61,945 bases of DNA from a virus, in IMG/VR virus record IMGVR_UViG_3300020474_001671, positions 1 to 61,945 of that record; one strand, 5' to 3'. A program made the translations under genes and the position numbers. Positions 23,162-30,897 of the stretch are shown here, piece after piece. Within the stretch, counting starts at the first letter, position 1, and every line of letters begins with the position of its first letter. The notes under the pieces were generated by a model. That model had not been told where the DNA came from, did no database searches, and worked only from the letters and a program-made list of their open reading frames with translations.

Positions 23162-24326
23162 GACAAATAGAGAGGAAAGCCCTGTGGTCGATTCTATGAC
23201 CGTGTTCAATGCAGAAGAGGTAGACACTAAAAAGCAACCAATGTTCTTTGGAAAACCATTAGGTATTCAGAGATACGATTCTTACAAGTATCCAATTTTT
23301 GATAAGTTAACCACTCAGCAACTAGGATATTTCTGGAGACCCGAAGAGGTATCTCTCCAGAAAGACCGTGCTGATTATCAGACATTACGTCCAGAACAAA
23401 AGCATATCTTTACTTCTAATTTGAAGTATCAGATTATGCTTGATTCGGTTCAGGGTCGTGGTCCTGGGATGGCTTTTATCCCTTACTGTTCATTACCTGA
23501 ATTAGAGGCATGTATGGAGGTCTGGGGGTTCATGGAGATGATTCATAGTCGTTCATATACTCATATCATTAAGAATGTTTATTCAGATCCTTCAGATGTG
23601 TTTGATCATATTCTGAATGATGAACGTATTGTTGAACGTGCGATGAGTGTGACTGAAGCATATAATGATTTTATTAATGCAGCACATCATTATGATAGTA
23701 CTAATGATTGGCAACATGCAATAGAAGGAGTTCCTTATGCACAAGTTTCAAGATATGAACTCAAACGCAAACTCTTCAAAGCAGTTGCAAATGTTAATAT
23801 CCTTGAAGGTATTCGATTTTACGTATCATTTGCTTGCAGTTTTGCTTTTGGTGAACTCAAACTTATGGAAGGAAGTGCAAAAATCATCTCACTGATTGCC
23901 AGAGATGAGAATCAACACCTTGCCATTACTCAGAATATTATGAAGAAGTGGAGAGAAGGTGATGATCCTGATATGGCAAAAATCTTCAAAGAAGAAGAGC
24001 AGTGGTTGATTCAAACTTTTGAGAAAACTGTAAATCAAGAAAAACTTTGGGCAGAGTATCTGTTCAAGGATGGTTCGATGATTGGTCTGAATGATAAACT
24101 GCTTCAGCAGTATGTGGAATGGATTGCCAATCGTAGAATGAAATCAATTGGACTTAAACCGATCTATGACATACCCGCAAAGAATAACCCACTCCCCTGG
24201 ACAGAACATTGGATTTCGTCGAAGGGTCTCCAAGTTGCTCCTCAAGAAACAGAAGTTGAATCCTACATCGTCGGAGGAATCAAACAAGATGTTACCGAAA
24301 ATACGTTTGCAGGGTTCTCCCTGTAA
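23142..24326 (+). CDS. nrdB: Ribonucleotide reductase class I beta subunit NrdB
   Basis: A 394-residue radical-generating subunit. Iron ligands are visible in WRPEEVSLQKD, in the helix ELEACMEVWGFMEMIHSRSY (Glu, His and the radical Tyr) and in ARDENQHLA (Glu, His). A GTG start at 23142 is supported by GGAGGAAG 7 bases upstream; the next ATG (23196) lacks a ribosome site. It partners NrdA. The last 38 bases overlap a small Cys-rich gene. Confidence 0.95.
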   Translation: MSLVRFKTNREESPVVDSMTVFNAEEVDTKKQPMFFGKPLGIQRYDSYKYPIFDKLTTQQLGYFWRPEEVSLQKDRADYQTLRPEQKHIFTSNLKYQIMLDSVQGRGPGMAFIPYCSLPELEACMEVWGFMEMIHSRSYTHIIKNVYSDPSDVFDHILNDERIVERAMSVTEAYNDFINAAHHYDSTNDWQHAIEGVPYAQVSRYELKRKLFKAVANVNILEGIRFYVSFACSFAFGELKLMEGSAKIISLIARDENQHLAITQNIMKKWREGDDPDMAKIFKEEEQWLIQTFEKTVNQEKLWAEYLFKDGSMIGLNDKLLQQYVEWIANRRMKSIGLKPIYDIPAKNNPLPWTEHWISSKGLQVAPQETEVESYIVGGIKQDVTENTFAGFSL

Positions 24327-24465
24327 AGGAAATTGTAAGTGTAACTGTATAAAAACTGAAGATGCTTTAGAGATGTATAGAGAAGCAGCAAAATCTGATG
24401 CTTTTCTATTTGGTGATTATGATGGGTATAAAGCATTTGAAGATTTAGATCAAGAGGACTCCTAG
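24289..24465 (+). CDS. Small Cys-rich protein behind nrdB
   Basis: A 58-residue protein with a Cys cluster near its start (SPCKGNCKCNCIK: C-x3-C-x-C-x-C) and an acidic tail. GGAGG lies 11 bases upstream of the ATG. The position behind NrdA/NrdB suggests a thiol or metal role linked to reductase, where many T4-like phages carry a glutaredoxin; it is not a glutaredoxin by sequence. Its stop codon lies inside the terminator hairpin. Confidence 0.6.
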   Translation: MLPKIRLQGSPCKGNCKCNCIKTEDALEMYREAAKSDAFLFGDYDGYKAFEDLDQEDS

Positions 24466-24481
24466 GGGGGGTCCTTTTTTT
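24455..24481 (+). terminator. Intrinsic terminator after the nrd operon
   Basis: AGGAC (24455-24459) with GTCCT (24471-24475), extended by further pairs around a TAGGG loop that includes the stop codon of the small Cys-rich gene. T-tract 24475-24481. Confidence 0.85.
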
Positions 24482-24498
24482 ATAAATATTCTTATAAA
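24481..24498 (+). promoter_or_regulatory. Late promoter overlapping a terminator, doubled TATAAA
   Basis: TATAAATA (24481-24488) begins on the last T of the terminator tract and is followed by TTATAAAG. It should switch on the histone-like virion-type gene at 24518 late in infection. Confidence 0.75.
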
Positions 24499-24517
24499 GA
24501 GTTAATTAAGAATTACG

Positions 24518-25621
24518 ATGAGAGCTTTATCGCAGTCCGAGTACGGAGAAATCAGAAGTTTGTATGAGAGTATCTATGCTCCTCAAGTAGATGAAGAACT
24601 AGAACTTTCTGATGAAGAGTTGACAGAAGCAGTGGAAGATGCTGTTTCTGAACTTATCGAAGAAGGATATGATATTGATGACATCGAAGATGCATTTGAT
24701 GATGAATTAATTGAAGAAATCCTTGATGAAGCAAAGATTACTTATGGTAGTGATACCGAGAGTCCTGAAGACAGACGTACTCGTGCCAAAGCAAAAGTTG
24801 GTGAGAAGAGATCAGCAGCACGTAAGGCAGCAGTCAAAGGTGCTGTAAAGGCAGCAGGAGAGAAGGCAAAAGAAGTAAAGAGTGAAGTTGGTCGTCGTGC
24901 TGGAAACGTTGCTGTAAGAGCAAAAGCAGGTGCTACTAAAACTGCTATGAAGGCAACTGGAGTGTCCCCAATGGATGTTCCTACAAAGGCAGGTAAGCAG
25001 CGTAAGTCGGCAGATACTTTTGTTGCTGGTCGTAAGGCAGATAGAGATTCTGCTAAGGCAGTCATCAAAAAGAAAGTTGGTGATAAGTATAGAGGTGCTA
25101 AAGCAGCAGTAGGAATTGCTGGTTCAATTGCAAAAGACGAAGCAAGAAGAGCAGGACGTAAAGCAAAACTTGCTGGTGGTAAAGCAGTAACGGCAGTCAA
25201 GAATGCTCCTGAAAGAGCAGGATCTGCTGCTAGAAAAGGACTTAAGGGTCTAATCAGAAGAGGTGCCGAGAAGGTTGCTTCAGGGGCATCTAAGGTTGCT
25301 AAGAGGATGTCTGAAGAGGTTGAAACCTATGATGTAGTGGTCGAGTTCCTGTGCGACTACGGCATCGCAGAGAACCTTCAAGAGGCACAAATGGTGATGG
25401 TCAATGAGATTGACTCTGAGGACATTGAGAGCATTCTAGAGGCATATGCTAATGCTAAACTTCCTCTTTCCAGAGAAAAAAAAACTAAAAAAGTAGATGA
25501 CTGGAAAGAAGATCCAAATAGAGACTTTGGTGTGAGAGGAACTGCTGCTAAAAATCTAGCGTCTAGAGCAACTACCGTTGTAGGAACACAACGTCGTCAG
25601 GATAAAGATGCTGGAATGTAA
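24518..25621 (+). CDS. Histone-H1-like virion-type protein with acidic head
   Basis: A 367-residue protein in three parts. Residues 1-75 are strongly acidic (ELELSDEELTEAVEDA, EEGYDIDDIEDAFDDE). Residues 85-270 are rich in Ala, Lys, Arg and Gly, with recurrent RKAAVKGAVKAAGEKAKE-type units like histone H1 tails. A short folded region (about 272-315) repeats the acidic-helix theme, and the end is basic. A late promoter precedes it. A DNA-condensing internal head protein whose acidic head blocks binding until cleavage is a plausible inference. Confidence 0.65.
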   Translation: MRALSQSEYGEIRSLYESIYAPQVDEELELSDEELTEAVEDAVSELIEEGYDIDDIEDAFDDELIEEILDEAKITYGSDTESPEDRRTRAKAKVGEKRSAARKAAVKGAVKAAGEKAKEVKSEVGRRAGNVAVRAKAGATKTAMKATGVSPMDVPTKAGKQRKSADTFVAGRKADRDSAKAVIKKKVGDKYRGAKAAVGIAGSIAKDEARRAGRKAKLAGGKAVTAVKNAPERAGSAARKGLKGLIRRGAEKVASGASKVAKRMSEEVETYDVVVEFLCDYGIAENLQEAQMVMVNEIDSEDIESILEAYANAKLPLSREKKTKKVDDWKEDPNRDFGVRGTAAKNLASRATTVVGTQRRQDKDAGM

Positions 25622-25644
25622 TATAAAACTCACATAATCTATCA

Positions 25645-25672
25645 AGGGGGTTGACAACAACCCTCTTTTTTA
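25645..25672 (+). terminator. Intrinsic terminator after the histone-like gene
   Basis: GGGTTG (25648-25653) with CAACCC (25658-25663), extended by outer pairs, then six T. The stem-loop contains TTGACA, the -35 of the following promoter. Confidence 0.85.
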
Positions 25673-25679
25673 TTAGACT
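25651..25679 (+). promoter_or_regulatory. Possible early promoter with perfect -35 in a terminator
   Basis: TTGACA (25651-25656) is a perfect -35 set 17 bp before TAGACT (25674-25679), a 4 of 6 match to TATAAT. A late-type GATAAATA follows at 25698-25705. Either could drive the nuclease gene at 25728. Confidence 0.5.
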
Positions 25680-25727
25680 AGGTTTGTCCCCGTTAAAGAT
25701 AAATAATAGCTCATTGAGTTCTATACA

Positions 25728-26177
25728 ATGAGCTATGAGAATTCTTGGATATACAATAATGAACCTTTTGAGTCTGATGCTATTGGGAACCACTTTGGTT
25801 TTGTTTATTGTATTACCAATAAGTCCAACAAACGACAATACATTGGGAGAAAGTATTTTTGGTCGTTCAGAACACCAAAAGGAAAAAAGAGAAAAGTAAA
25901 ACAAGAATCTGATTGGAAGAAGTATTATGGTTCTTGTCCTGAGTTGAAGGAAGATATAAAAAGATACGGCAAAGAGTTCTTCAGTAGAGTAATATTAAGT
26001 CTTCATGAGAAGAAGGGAGATTGTAACTTTGAGGAGACTAAGCAGTTGTTTCTAAATAATGTGCTATCAGAGGCACTTGACAACGGAGCACCGGCATACT
26101 ACAATAGCAACATTCTCGGCCGTTACATGCGGAAAGATTATGGAAACTTTGGAAAAGACCCTGCAGGTGACTCATGA
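25728..26177 (+). CDS. GIY-YIG-type endonuclease
   Basis: A 149-residue protein. The core begins GFVYCITN, then QYIGRKYFW supplies the second Tyr, Gly and the Arg of the GIY-YIG fold; a later Glu (NFEETKQLF) and Asn (APAYYNSNI) fit the remaining catalytic positions. The loop between them is long and Lys-rich (TPKGKKRKVKQ). It may be a homing-type nuclease, as in T4 seg genes, or a repair or host-DNA degrading nuclease. No HNH or zinc motif is seen. Confidence 0.7.
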   Translation: MSYENSWIYNNEPFESDAIGNHFGFVYCITNKSNKRQYIGRKYFWSFRTPKGKKRKVKQESDWKKYYGSCPELKEDIKRYGKEFFSRVILSLHEKKGDCNFEETKQLFLNNVLSEALDNGAPAYYNSNILGRYMRKDYGNFGKDPAGDS

Positions 26178-26343
26178 GTGGGCAGTTGACAGACTGCACA
26201 TCCTCTGTGATATGAAGACGGATGATGTGCTAAAATCTATTGAAGATGCTCATGCGATCCGGTCAGAGTTTGCCGAATGGTTAGACCCTAATCTCGAAGA
26301 CCATGAAATCTACTCACTCGAATACCTTGGAGACAATGATTAA
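26140..26343 (+). CDS. Small helical protein, unknown
   Basis: A 67-residue, highly acidic, helical protein (METLEKTLQV...). The ATG at 26140 lies within the end of the nuclease gene (38-base overlap). It is also overlapped by the lysozyme start (8 bases). No domain is recognised. Confidence 0.55.
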   Translation: METLEKTLQVTHEWAVDRLHILCDMKTDDVLKSIEDAHAIRSEFAEWLDPNLEDHEIYSLEYLGDND

Positions 26344-26932
26344 ATCACTTTTTGGAATCGGAGTTCTTGCAAGTTTAATTGCAATTCCTTCTTCATCAGA
26401 ACCTGAACAAATCAAAGTACAACCCGTATCAGAACCAGCAAAAGAAACTACTGTCTTAGAAAAAGAGCAGGAAACTTGGAAGTGTCCTAGTTGTACTCCC
26501 AATGAAAAAGTTGTTCTAGCAGCATTACAAGAGCACACAAAGATCTCTGATCGTAATGCACTTGCAACAATCATGGGAAACATTCAGCAAGAATCTAAAT
26601 TCATCTCTAACATCTGTGAAGGTGGTGCTCGTGTTACTTATGAGAACTGTCTGCGAGGTGGTTATGGATTGATTCAGTGGACTTCTATCAATCGTTATAA
26701 AGGACTTGGAGACTTTGCAGTAAAGTATGATTGCAATCCAAGTGAATTGGAATGCCAAGTTCGTTGGATGATTAATGAACCTATCTTCCAACGTGTACTT
26801 CCACAATTTGAAGGTGGTGGACAAACAGTATCTTATTACATGAGACCTGCATACTACTGGTTAGGATGGGGTATCAAAGGTAATAGGGAAATCTATGCAT
26901 ATGACTACACTAAGAAAATGGTATGGGTATGA
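26336..26932 (+). CDS. Phage tail-lysozyme-domain protein with N-terminal anchor
   Basis: A 198-residue protein. The N-terminus MIKSLFGIGVLASLIAIPSSS is a signal peptide or signal anchor, followed by a Pro/Glu-rich linker with a CPSC pair. The C-terminal domain matches phage tail lysozymes: ALATIMGNIQQESKF with the catalytic Glu, then GYGLIQWTSINRY. It would cut peptidoglycan from the periplasm. TTGGAG precedes the ATG at 26336. It is likely a lysis enzyme, given membrane proteins nearby. Confidence 0.8.
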   Translation: MIKSLFGIGVLASLIAIPSSSEPEQIKVQPVSEPAKETTVLEKEQETWKCPSCTPNEKVVLAALQEHTKISDRNALATIMGNIQQESKFISNICEGGARVTYENCLRGGYGLIQWTSINRYKGLGDFAVKYDCNPSELECQVRWMINEPIFQRVLPQFEGGGQTVSYYMRPAYYWLGWGIKGNREIYAYDYTKKMVWV

Positions 26933-27270
26933 CATTAGAATCAATTGAAAACTTGGAGGCACCATTATTTGAATGTGGTTTTGGTCATTTAACTCAGGGG
27001 TATGGTTCTTTTGTAGGATCTCTTGCTCCTGAGTATTTGGAAGATGATTCCTGGTTTGGTCCTGCAGTTTTATCTGAACGACAAATGACTATTAAAGAAG
27101 CATATGAACATGCAGTATCCGAAAGGCAATTACTGCATGAGGATGATACAGTAGAACCGAAAGATATTCATGAGACTATCTATCGTATTGCTACAAGTAG
27201 TGGTAAAACTACCACACAACTTGATCAATCTAGTGTTGGTGGATGGCAATCTGGATCTGGTTTGGATTAA
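26929..27270 (+). CDS. Hypothetical protein, 113 residues
   Basis: Starts MTLESIENLE and overlaps the lysozyme stop (ATGA); an ATG six bases earlier is possible. A Gly/Phe-rich first half (GFGHLTQGYGSFVGSL) is followed by a helical and a Thr/Ser/Gly-rich tail. No family is recognised. Confidence 0.6.
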   Translation: MTLESIENLEAPLFECGFGHLTQGYGSFVGSLAPEYLEDDSWFGPAVLSERQMTIKEAYEHAVSERQLLHEDDTVEPKDIHETIYRIATSSGKTTTQLDQSSVGGWQSGSGLD

Positions 27271-27309
27271 AGTTCTTTCAATAAATAATGTCATTATTAA
27301 ATATTATTC

Positions 27310-27981
27310 ATGAAAAAAATTATTGCATCTCTGGTTGCTGCGGCAGCGGTTGCCCTACCTGCCCTTTCAGACCCCCTAAAAGATAATGAATTCAATACTA
27401 TGCACTCTATGGGTTGTATGTTACTTCGAGAGTGTACAGATGGAATTAATAAAGTCAAAAATATCTCTAATATTTCTGATGAGTATTCCTATAATGATTA
27501 TACTATTGTTGCTGATGAGTTCAACTCAATGCTCATTGCCTTGGAGCAAGTTGGAGTTGGGGTGTTTCTAGCAGAATCAAAGTACTTTCCTGTTGGTAAT
27601 CGTGGTGTTTACCATACTGTTGGTAATAACATCTTTTTGAATAAGGATTACATGGATAGTAATGCTTTCTTGATGCAAGTAATGAGGCATGAAGGATGGC
27701 ACGCTGCACAAGATTGTATGGCAGGAACTATTGAAAATAGTTTAATTGCTATCATCAAACCAGAGGATGAAGTTCCTATAATATGGCGTGTTATGGCAGA
27801 GAGAACTTATCCAAAATCTGTTGTTCCATGGGAAGCAGAAGCAGGTTGGGCAGGTCGTACTGAAAAAATGACTATGGAGGCACTTCAAGCATGTGCTTCC
27901 GATACTCCTATGTGGGAAGTATATGAACCTACTCCTTTAACCCGTGAGTACTTGGTCAAAGAAGGTTACATTACTAAATAA
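27310..27981 (+). CDS. Secreted HEGWH metallopeptidase-like protein
   Basis: A 223-residue protein with a clear signal peptide (MKKIIASLVAAAAVALPALS, cleavage near residue 20). A zincin motif H127-E-G-W-H131 sits in MRHEGWHAAQDC, and a possible third ligand, E175 or E177, follows in PWEAEAGW. Six or more Cys suggest disulfides after export. Predicted role: a periplasmic protease or peptidase; substrate unknown, possibly host envelope proteins. It lies next to the lysozyme. I do not recognise a closer family. Confidence 0.65.
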   Translation: MKKIIASLVAAAAVALPALSDPLKDNEFNTMHSMGCMLLRECTDGINKVKNISNISDEYSYNDYTIVADEFNSMLIALEQVGVGVFLAESKYFPVGNRGVYHTVGNNIFLNKDYMDSNAFLMQVMRHEGWHAAQDCMAGTIENSLIAIIKPEDEVPIIWRVMAERTYPKSVVPWEAEAGWAGRTEKMTMEALQACASDTPMWEVYEPTPLTREYLVKEGYITK

Positions 27982-28074
27982 TATCATCCTAAACAGATAA
28001 CCTACCAAGAAGAGTTTTGTGAAACCTCTTGTGTTATAATGGTGAACTCTTTGTTGGATAACAAAAAATCAAGT

Positions 28075-28269
28075 ATGACATCTTTAACTAGAGATATACT
28101 AATCAAGACTATCGTTGCCGAAGAAATGAAACTGTGCGATAGTTCTGATTATAAAGAACAATTACAAAAAACATATCACAAATGGGAACATGAATCCAGT
28201 GATAGATTGTGCCAAAAATTTAACCAAATAGAGAAAACAAGTATCACAGTTGACCTTTTGAAACCATAA
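28075..28269 (+). CDS. Hypothetical helical protein
   Basis: A 64-residue protein (MTSLTRDILI...). The ATG at 28075 is chosen because an upstream ATG at 28039 overlaps a TATAAT box; neither has a good ribosome site. Charged helices, no domain recognised. Confidence 0.5.
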   Translation: MTSLTRDILIKTIVAEEMKLCDSSDYKEQLQKTYHKWEHESSDRLCQKFNQIEKTSITVDLLKP

Positions 28270-28272
28270 ATA
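28265..28272 (+). promoter_or_regulatory. Possible late promoter
   Basis: CATAAATA, one mismatch from TATAAATA, 22 bases before the gene at 28294. Confidence 0.4.
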
Positions 28273-28293
28273 TAAGAACCCTGCTGGTTTTTA

Positions 28294-28752
28294 ATGGAAG
28301 AAGAAGTTAAGAATCAAGAAATAAAAAATAAAAATATTTTTAAAAAACTTAAAGAATCTGTTGATGATAAAGAAGAACAATTAGAGATATTATCAACTTT
28401 TGTTCGACTTGCTATTTTAGTATGGAGTGGTGGAATACTTACACTTGCGTATATTAAGTTACCTGCTGCTTTAGGTATTCCTGAACAGAAACTCGATCCC
28501 ACCTTTATTGCCAGTGTGTTTACTGGGGTTTTGGCAACCTTTGGTGTTCAGGCAGCAAAGAAAGCAGGAGAAAGTGGTGGTAATGGTGGTGGAATTAGTA
28601 AAGAAGATCTTGAAAAATTAATTGATGCTGCCGCACAAACTGCACCTGCTCAAACAATAAGAGTTGAGCAAGGTCCAATTAGAATTGCAAATGGTGAACC
28701 AATAGTTAAACCTGTACCAACAGATCCTCCTCAACCTCCTTATTCTTTATAG
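28294..28752 (+). CDS. Two-helix membrane protein, holin candidate
   Basis: A 152-residue protein: a charged N-terminal coil (about 1-35), two hydrophobic segments (about 36-58 and 67-88) separated by a short loop with GIPEQ, a Gly-rich linker and a Pro-rich tail ending PPQPPYSL. Two membrane segments with charged ends fit class II holins, and the lysozyme gene is nearby; alternatively it is a virion or membrane scaffold protein. The holin role is inference. Confidence 0.5.
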   Translation: MEEEVKNQEIKNKNIFKKLKESVDDKEEQLEILSTFVRLAILVWSGGILTLAYIKLPAALGIPEQKLDPTFIASVFTGVLATFGVQAAKKAGESGGNGGGISKEDLEKLIDAAAQTAPAQTIRVEQGPIRIANGEPIVKPVPTDPPQPPYSL

Positions 28753-28755
28753 TAA

Positions 28756-28965
28756 ATGAATTTATTATTGCGTCCACTTGATAATGTTGCCGATCCTGTG
28801 TGGTCAGTAATTATTCTAGTAATTATTGCTGTTGGATTAGCATTAGGTTATGTTATATACATACTAAATATATCATCTAAGGAGATGAACGATGGGGCAG
28901 ATGACACCACCGAGCAGGAAGAGTTGTTACAACTTCCGAGTGACGGAGATCAATCGTGTCCTTGA
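28756..28965 (+). CDS. Small single-pass membrane protein
   Basis: A 69-residue protein with a strong membrane segment at about 16-38 (VWSVIILVIIAVGLALGYVIYIL) and an acidic tail (DDTTEQEELLQ). Its last 74 bases overlap the thermonuclease gene in another frame. It could be a spanin-like or accessory membrane protein; unknown. Confidence 0.55.
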   Translation: MNLLLRPLDNVADPVWSVIILVIIAVGLALGYVIYILNISSKEMNDGADDTTEQEELLQLPSDGDQSCP

Positions 28966-29353
28966 TGGTGATACTATTGATGTTACTATCGACCTCGGGT
29001 TTGATCTATACAAGAAAGAAAGAGTTAGAGTTGCAGGAGTTGATACACCGGAAAAGAGGACGAAGAACTTAGAGGAGAAGGCACTTGGAATCGACGCAAC
29101 CAACTGGCTTAAAGAAAAGTTGGAGAGTACTATCGCTGGTGATGATGAGTTGTCTGTTAGGACTGAACTTGTTGGTGGGGTCGGTAAATATGGTCGCCTT
29201 CTCGGTTGGTTATATATTGGGGACGACTTGGTGTCCCTCAACGAACAAATGATTACCGAAGGATATGCTCATGCATATGATGGAGGTACTAAAGATATGA
29301 ACCTTGAAGCACTTCGTGAAATTCGTAGAGCACACGGCACATTAGTGGACTAA
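28892..29353 (+). CDS. Thermonuclease (SNase family)
   Basis: A 153-residue staphylococcal-nuclease-like protein. Conserved pieces: VLDGDTIDVTIDLG (calcium Asp), RVRVAGVDTPE (Arg, Asp, catalytic Glu), GKYGRLLGWLYI (second Arg) and LNEQMITEGYAHAY. It would cut DNA or RNA in a calcium-dependent way. AAGGAG 8 bases before ATG 28892 fixes the start. No signal peptide, so it acts in the cytoplasm, perhaps degrading host DNA. Confidence 0.9.
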   Translation: MGQMTPPSRKSCYNFRVTEINRVLDGDTIDVTIDLGFDLYKKERVRVAGVDTPEKRTKNLEEKALGIDATNWLKEKLESTIAGDDELSVRTELVGGVGKYGRLLGWLYIGDDLVSLNEQMITEGYAHAYDGGTKDMNLEALREIRRAHGTLVD

Positions 29354-29649
29354 TGGAAAACGATAAACATGTATCTGTATCTGATGATTCAAAAGTAGCA
29401 ATACCACTCAGAAACCTTATCAGTATCTTAGGTGCCGTTGCTGTATCTACCTGGGCATACTATGGTGTTATTGAAAGACTTAACTCTTTAGAAAGCACTG
29501 TTAATAGTCATTGGGAAGAGATTGAAGAAAATGATGATTGGATTGATGGGTTTGAACCACCTAAGGCAGTTCAAGATACTGTGGAAAGAGTTAGACAACT
29601 GGAACTCAGACTGGTTAAAATAGAAACTATTATTAATATGGGGAAGTAA
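29353..29649 (+). CDS. Membrane-anchored coiled-coil protein
   Basis: A 98-residue protein: a soluble start (VSVSDDSKVAIP), one membrane segment (about 19-38) and a coiled-coil tail ending ELRLVKIETIINMGK. It overlaps the thermonuclease by one base. Proteins of this plan occur in cyanophage genomes from memory; function unknown. Confidence 0.6.
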   Translation: MENDKHVSVSDDSKVAIPLRNLISILGAVAVSTWAYYGVIERLNSLESTVNSHWEEIEENDDWIDGFEPPKAVQDTVERVRQLELRLVKIETIINMGK

Positions 29650-29650
29650 A

Positions 29651-29740
29651 ATGATGAGTGGTTTATTTGTATTTGGATTTATTACTTTATTAACTTATAC
29701 ACTACATATTACATGGCCTATAAAAAAAGGTAAAAATTAA
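29651..29740 (+). CDS. Membrane peptide, 29 residues
   Basis: MMSGLFVFGF... with a hydrophobic stretch and a basic end (PIKKGKN). It starts one base after the previous stop and ends one base before the next ATG. Its placement and composition support a real micro-protein. No ribosome site stronger than ATGGGGAAG upstream. Confidence 0.5.
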   Translation: MMSGLFVFGFITLLTYTLHITWPIKKGKN

Positions 29741-29741
29741 A

Positions 29742-30011
29742 ATGCAAAAATTAATTAACGGAATCGCATTACTTTCGGGACTTGTAACACTATCCATTGT
29801 TGGTGCCGGAGCATATCTTTATCTCAATAAGGATGCAATGATTGAGCAAGTAAAGGAACAAGCAACAGAACAAATTACTAAAACAATTACGGAAGCACTT
29901 CCTGGTATGATTAATTCTTCACTACCAGAAATGCCTAGTATGACTGGTAATGTCCTTCCAGAATCTTCTCAATCAGTTCCTCCGATGACTGGTGGAGCAT
30001 TGCCTTTCTGA
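29742..30011 (+). CDS. Small membrane protein with Pro/Met-rich tail
   Basis: An 89-residue protein: an N-terminal membrane segment or signal (about 4-27), a helix (EQVKEQATEQITKTITEAL) and a low-complexity tail with MPSMTGN and PPMTGGALPF. It is probably anchored with the tail outside the membrane. Unknown function. Confidence 0.55.
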   Translation: MQKLINGIALLSGLVTLSIVGAGAYLYLNKDAMIEQVKEQATEQITKTITEALPGMINSSLPEMPSMTGNVLPESSQSVPPMTGGALPF

Positions 30012-30058
30012 AAACTTTATGAGAATTGTTAAATATATAATAGTAGATGTGAATTCGT

Positions 30059-30190
30059 ATGACTGTTTCTAATTCGAAAAGAAAAAGATCAACTGTAAAG
30101 AAAAAATCTGATAATGAAAATAGATTTTTTCTTTATGTGATTTTTTATCACTTGTTTACAGGTATTGCTGGAATTTTTAAGAATGATTGA
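30059..30190 (+). CDS. Small basic membrane peptide, 43 residues
   Basis: Starts MTVSNSKRKR, very basic for 20 residues, then an aromatic hydrophobic segment (FFLYVIFYHLFTGIAGIF). The stop overlaps the next ATG by one base. This is an inside-positive membrane peptide of unknown role. Confidence 0.5.
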   Translation: MTVSNSKRKRSTVKKKSDNENRFFLYVIFYHLFTGIAGIFKND

Positions 30191-30897
30191 TGGAGAATAT
30201 TCCTAATATTGATATTGGTATACGTCCGATATTCATAAGACCGATTGGAACTATGGATATTCCTAAGTATGTGATTGCACCATCACAATCAATACCAACT
30301 GCTGTACCTGTAACAGTTCAACTTGGTGTTCCTATTGTCAATCTTCCTGGATGTGTAGAATCTAATAAGGAAAATAATCCAAAGAATACTGCTCTTATTC
30401 AAGATGATCCGAATGGAACATTAACTTTTTGTGATGGATCATTACCATCATATAAACCTATAGATTTTAATGCTGAAGAATATCTTCAACCATCAAAAGC
30501 ACCTGTCCCTCCTTATAAACCTCCGGAGACAGATTTTAAATCACCCCAAATTAAACCACCTATTATACCCAAAACTGAAATACCTGTAATTACGACTGAA
30601 GAAAAAGAAGAACCTGTAATAGAAGAAACTGTTAATATCGTAGATTACTTACCTCCATTAGAAGCAGTTGTATCAACTACTGTTATTGCTGCTGCTGCGG
30701 CAACTAGTGCATTAGTTGCTAGACCATTAGCAAATTTTCTTTTGAAAATTATTAGACCTGTTGTTAAGAAATTAATTAAAACTACTTCTACTAAATTGGG
30801 TAAAGAAGAAGTTATATTAAGTGTCGTTGAACGAAGAGAAGTTCAAAGAGAGAAAAGTGAAGCAGTGAGAGCAATTAGGAAATTAAGGGGACGTTGA
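30190..30897 (+). CDS. Proline-rich membrane protein
   Basis: A 235-residue protein. Residues 1-150 are Pro/Ile/Glu-rich and probably extended (KAPVPPYKPPETD, PPIIPKTEIPVI); a membrane segment follows (about 154-178, with AAAAATSALVA); the C-terminus is basic and coiled. It faces minus-strand genes and its end overlaps the last of them by 15 bases, with no terminator between. Function unknown. Confidence 0.6.
   Translation: MENIPNIDIGIRPIFIRPIGTMDIPKYVIAPSQSIPTAVPVTVQLGVPIVNLPGCVESNKENNPKNTALIQDDPNGTLTFCDGSLPSYKPIDFNAEEYLQPSKAPVPPYKPPETDFKSPQIKPPIIPKTEIPVITTEEKEEPVIEETVNIVDYLPPLEAVVSTTVIAAAAATSALVARPLANFLLKIIRPVVKKLIKTTSTKLGKEEVILSVVERREVQREKSEAVRAIRKLRGR

Noticed and set aside
24289-24465. 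Glutaredoxin call behind nrdB
   Set aside because: No CPxC motif, no thioredoxin-fold length; only a Cys cluster.
24742-25200. Long Ala-rich minus-strand reading frame
   Set aside because: It is a shadow of the Ala/Lys/Arg-rich histone-like gene: GCN and AAG codons read as Ala, Leu and Phe on the other strand. No ribosome site or promoter.
28035-28040. TATAAT before the 64-residue gene as an early promoter
   Set aside because: No -35-like sequence at 16-18 bp; only a weak match upstream. Left out as a promoter.
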